From: Nonomuraea fuscirosea
GTDB lineage: Bacteria; Actinomycetota; Actinomycetes; Streptosporangiales; Streptosporangiaceae
NCBI RefSeq assembly: GCF_003001935.1
Contig: NZ_PVNG01000025.1
Coordinates: 1-64,000 of the forward strand
Direction of reading: 5' to 3'
DNA length: 64,000 nt
The notes under the pieces are model-generated. The model saw only the letters and a list, made by a program, of their open reading frames with translations. It was not told the origin of the DNA and did no database searches. The stretch's first letter is position 1, and every line of letters begins with the position of its first letter. Of this stretch, positions 62,861 through 64,000 are shown one piece after another. The position numbers were made by a program, and so were the translations under genes.

Positions 62861-63997
62861 CCTGGGCCGGACCACCTCGATGCCACTCTCGGCGAACCCG
62901 TCCAGCTTGACCACACCTTGCCCGCTCAGCAACCGATCCGCCGCCTCCCCCGCGCCGATCCCCTGCGTGCAGGCCTGATGGGCCAGGTAGCCGGCGGTGT
63001 AGGCGGCCGCGAAAGAGCTGCCGCTCCAGGTGGCGTGGCCGGGGTGCGGGAAGGTCGCGTGCCGGTCGCTCACGACGACCTTGCCGGACGGTACGTGCAG
63101 ATCGGCCATCCGGACCAGCCCCGGCAGGTACAGTCCGGGCAGATCGACGCCCGGCGCCAGGCAGTCGGTCCACGGGGCCTCCTCCGGCGTGGGCGAGAAG
63201 TAGGCCGGCAGGCCGTCCTTGTCCTTCGCCCCGACCGCGATCACCGTGGAGCTGGCGGCGGGCCACATCGGGATGTTCGACGGCAGGTCGGAGAAGACGG
63301 CGCCGGCGGGCGCCCGCTCCTTCGCCTGGCCGTGGTTGCCCAGCGCGGCCACCTTGACCACGCCGGACGTACGCTCGCAGGCGCGCGCCAGGGTCAGCGG
63401 CTCACGCCCGTCCGCCGCCGCGCTGCCCAACGCGATGATCATGAGGTCGAGGTCGTCGTCCAGGCTCTCCACCAGCCGGGTGGCCAGCGTCCACGAGGTC
63501 GTGACGAGCCGCTCGGCGTCCAGCACCGGGTAGACGACGAAGTCGGCGTCGGGCGCCTGCCGCGCCGCCACCGAGGCGACGAAGACGGCGTGCCCGCTGA
63601 AGGAGACCCACTCGGAGCGCGGGCTCAGCAGCGCTCGCGGGGAGTCGATGACATAGCGGCCCGCCAGCGCCTCGTGCGGGTGCAGCGGCGTGTCGAAGAC
63701 GCCGATCCGCGGCCGCCGCCTGGAGCTGTCGGAACGCGCGGGAAGGTCGAACGCCGCGGCCGGTTTGGGGTCTCCCGCGCTCCCCCCGCTGTACGGCGAG
63801 CCCTCGATGTTCTCGTAGACCCGGTTCTTGGCCACGATCGGCTGGTAACCGGCGTGCTTGGCGGCCGAGCTCTCCCGCAGGTGGAACAGCAGCAGATCCA
63901 GCGGCGTGGGCGCCTCCCCCGGCTCGTAGCCGCCCGCGGCCCGCGCCCTGACCCGCTGTTCGAGGTCGCCGCCGAGCCGGGTGACCGCCTCGGCCAC
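62852..63997 (-). CDS. cytoplasmic S8 subtilisin-like serine peptidase, about 381 aa (start at or beyond the right edge)
   Basis: The catalytic triad is complete: Asp102 (IGVFDTPL), His136 (FSGHAVFV) and Ser328 (WSGSSFAAAYTAGYLA), with an oxyanion Asn candidate in AALGNHGQ. No signal peptide is visible; the N terminus (TRLGGDLEQRVRARAAGG) looks soluble, and the frame is open to the window edge from GTG 63997, so the true start may lie outside. The first 90 residues contain FHLRESSAAKHAGYQPIVAKNRVYENIEG, a prodomain- or recognition-like region. The 3' end has a tandem 22-bp duplication. Neighbouring ECF sigma and small-protein genes suggest a regulated protease module. Confidence 0.85.
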   Translation of the reverse strand: MAEAVTRLGGDLEQRVRARAAGGYEPGEAPTPLDLLLFHLRESSAAKHAGYQPIVAKNRVYENIEGSPYSGGSAGDPKPAAAFDLPARSDSSRRRPRIGVFDTPLHPHEALAGRYVIDSPRALLSPRSEWVSFSGHAVFVASVAARQAPDADFVVYPVLDAERLVTTSWTLATRLVESLDDDLDLMIIALGSAAADGREPLTLARACERTSGVVKVAALGNHGQAKERAPAGAVFSDLPSNIPMWPAASSTVIAVGAKDKDGLPAYFSPTPEEAPWTDCLAPGVDLPGLYLPGLVRMADLHVPSGKVVVSDRHATFPHPGHATWSGSSFAAAYTAGYLAHQACTQGIGAGEAADRLLSGQGVVKLDGFAESGIEVVRPRRN

Positions 63998-64000
63998 GCC

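Noticed and set aside
1..64000. tRNA, rRNA or known riboswitch
   Set aside because: I looked for clover-leaf T-loop sequences and conserved rRNA stretches in the intergenic regions and saw none; a covariance-model scan was not possible.

Overview
The window is GC-rich DNA with strong third-codon-position G/C bias, many GTG starts, long antisense open frames and many four-base ATGA or GTGA gene overlaps. Together with PP2C/STAS/anti-sigma kinase switches, ECF sigma factors, MmyB-type regulators, a DtxR-type iron box and a sigma-B-type promoter, this points to an actinobacterium. A CU044_5270-type protein behind an ECF sigma factor suggests the Streptosporangiaceae (Nonomuraea-like); that placement is inference. 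I see no rRNA, tRNA or CRISPR array.

Layout. 1-6250: small stress and housekeeping genes (CadD-like transporter, GlxA/AraC regulator with a divergent flavodoxin-fold quinone reductase, a secreted four-Cys protein, and a MerR-aldo/keto reductase pair with a perfect operator palindrome). 6264-19677: what looks like an orphan biosynthetic locus. It holds a one-module KS-AT-ACP polyketide synthase, an MmyB-type regulator, a sugar-nucleotidyltransferase-like protein, a membrane protein, two zinc alcohol dehydrogenases, a ferritin-like (VioB-type) protein, two alpha/beta hydrolases, an unknown protein, and two small Nif11-domain proteins encoded in overlapping genes.

19994-29150: eight tightly packed minus-strand genes joining a complete partner-switching module (two STAS antagonists, one HATPase kinase, one PP2C phosphatase with a degenerate receiver) to a glycogen debranching enzyme, a TPP-dependent decarboxylase, a DJ-1 protein and an unusual DJ-1/AGE-barrel fusion. 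Next to it are a receiver-thioredoxin-reductase-like fusion, a cyclic-nucleotide-binding histidine kinase and an IS701-like transposase protein that looks domesticated.

33676-40449: a five-gene oxidase/peroxidase operon (DyP peroxidase, berberine-bridge-type oxidase, EthD-like protein, two GMC oxidoreductases). 40703-48963: siderophore reductase under a DtxR-type box, a secreted repeat protein, a stress protein under a sigma-B-type promoter, a group II decarboxylase, MerR plus amino-acid permease, and threonine dehydratase with a divergent ArsR. 49643-50841: an IS630-family element with 18-bp terminal repeats, a TA duplication and a frameshifted transposase.

50853-64000: small secreted and membrane proteins, a VOC protein, an MFS exporter, two ECF sigma operons, MarR, a recombinase remnant, an Acg-type nitroreductase and a PPOX protein diverging from a DosR-type box, and at the right edge a cytoplasmic subtilisin-like protease, an ECF sigma factor and a small companion protein that may form a regulated or conflict module. 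A recurring feature is tandem duplication of gene 3' ends, stop codon included (near 40703, 43846, 45380 and 62852).
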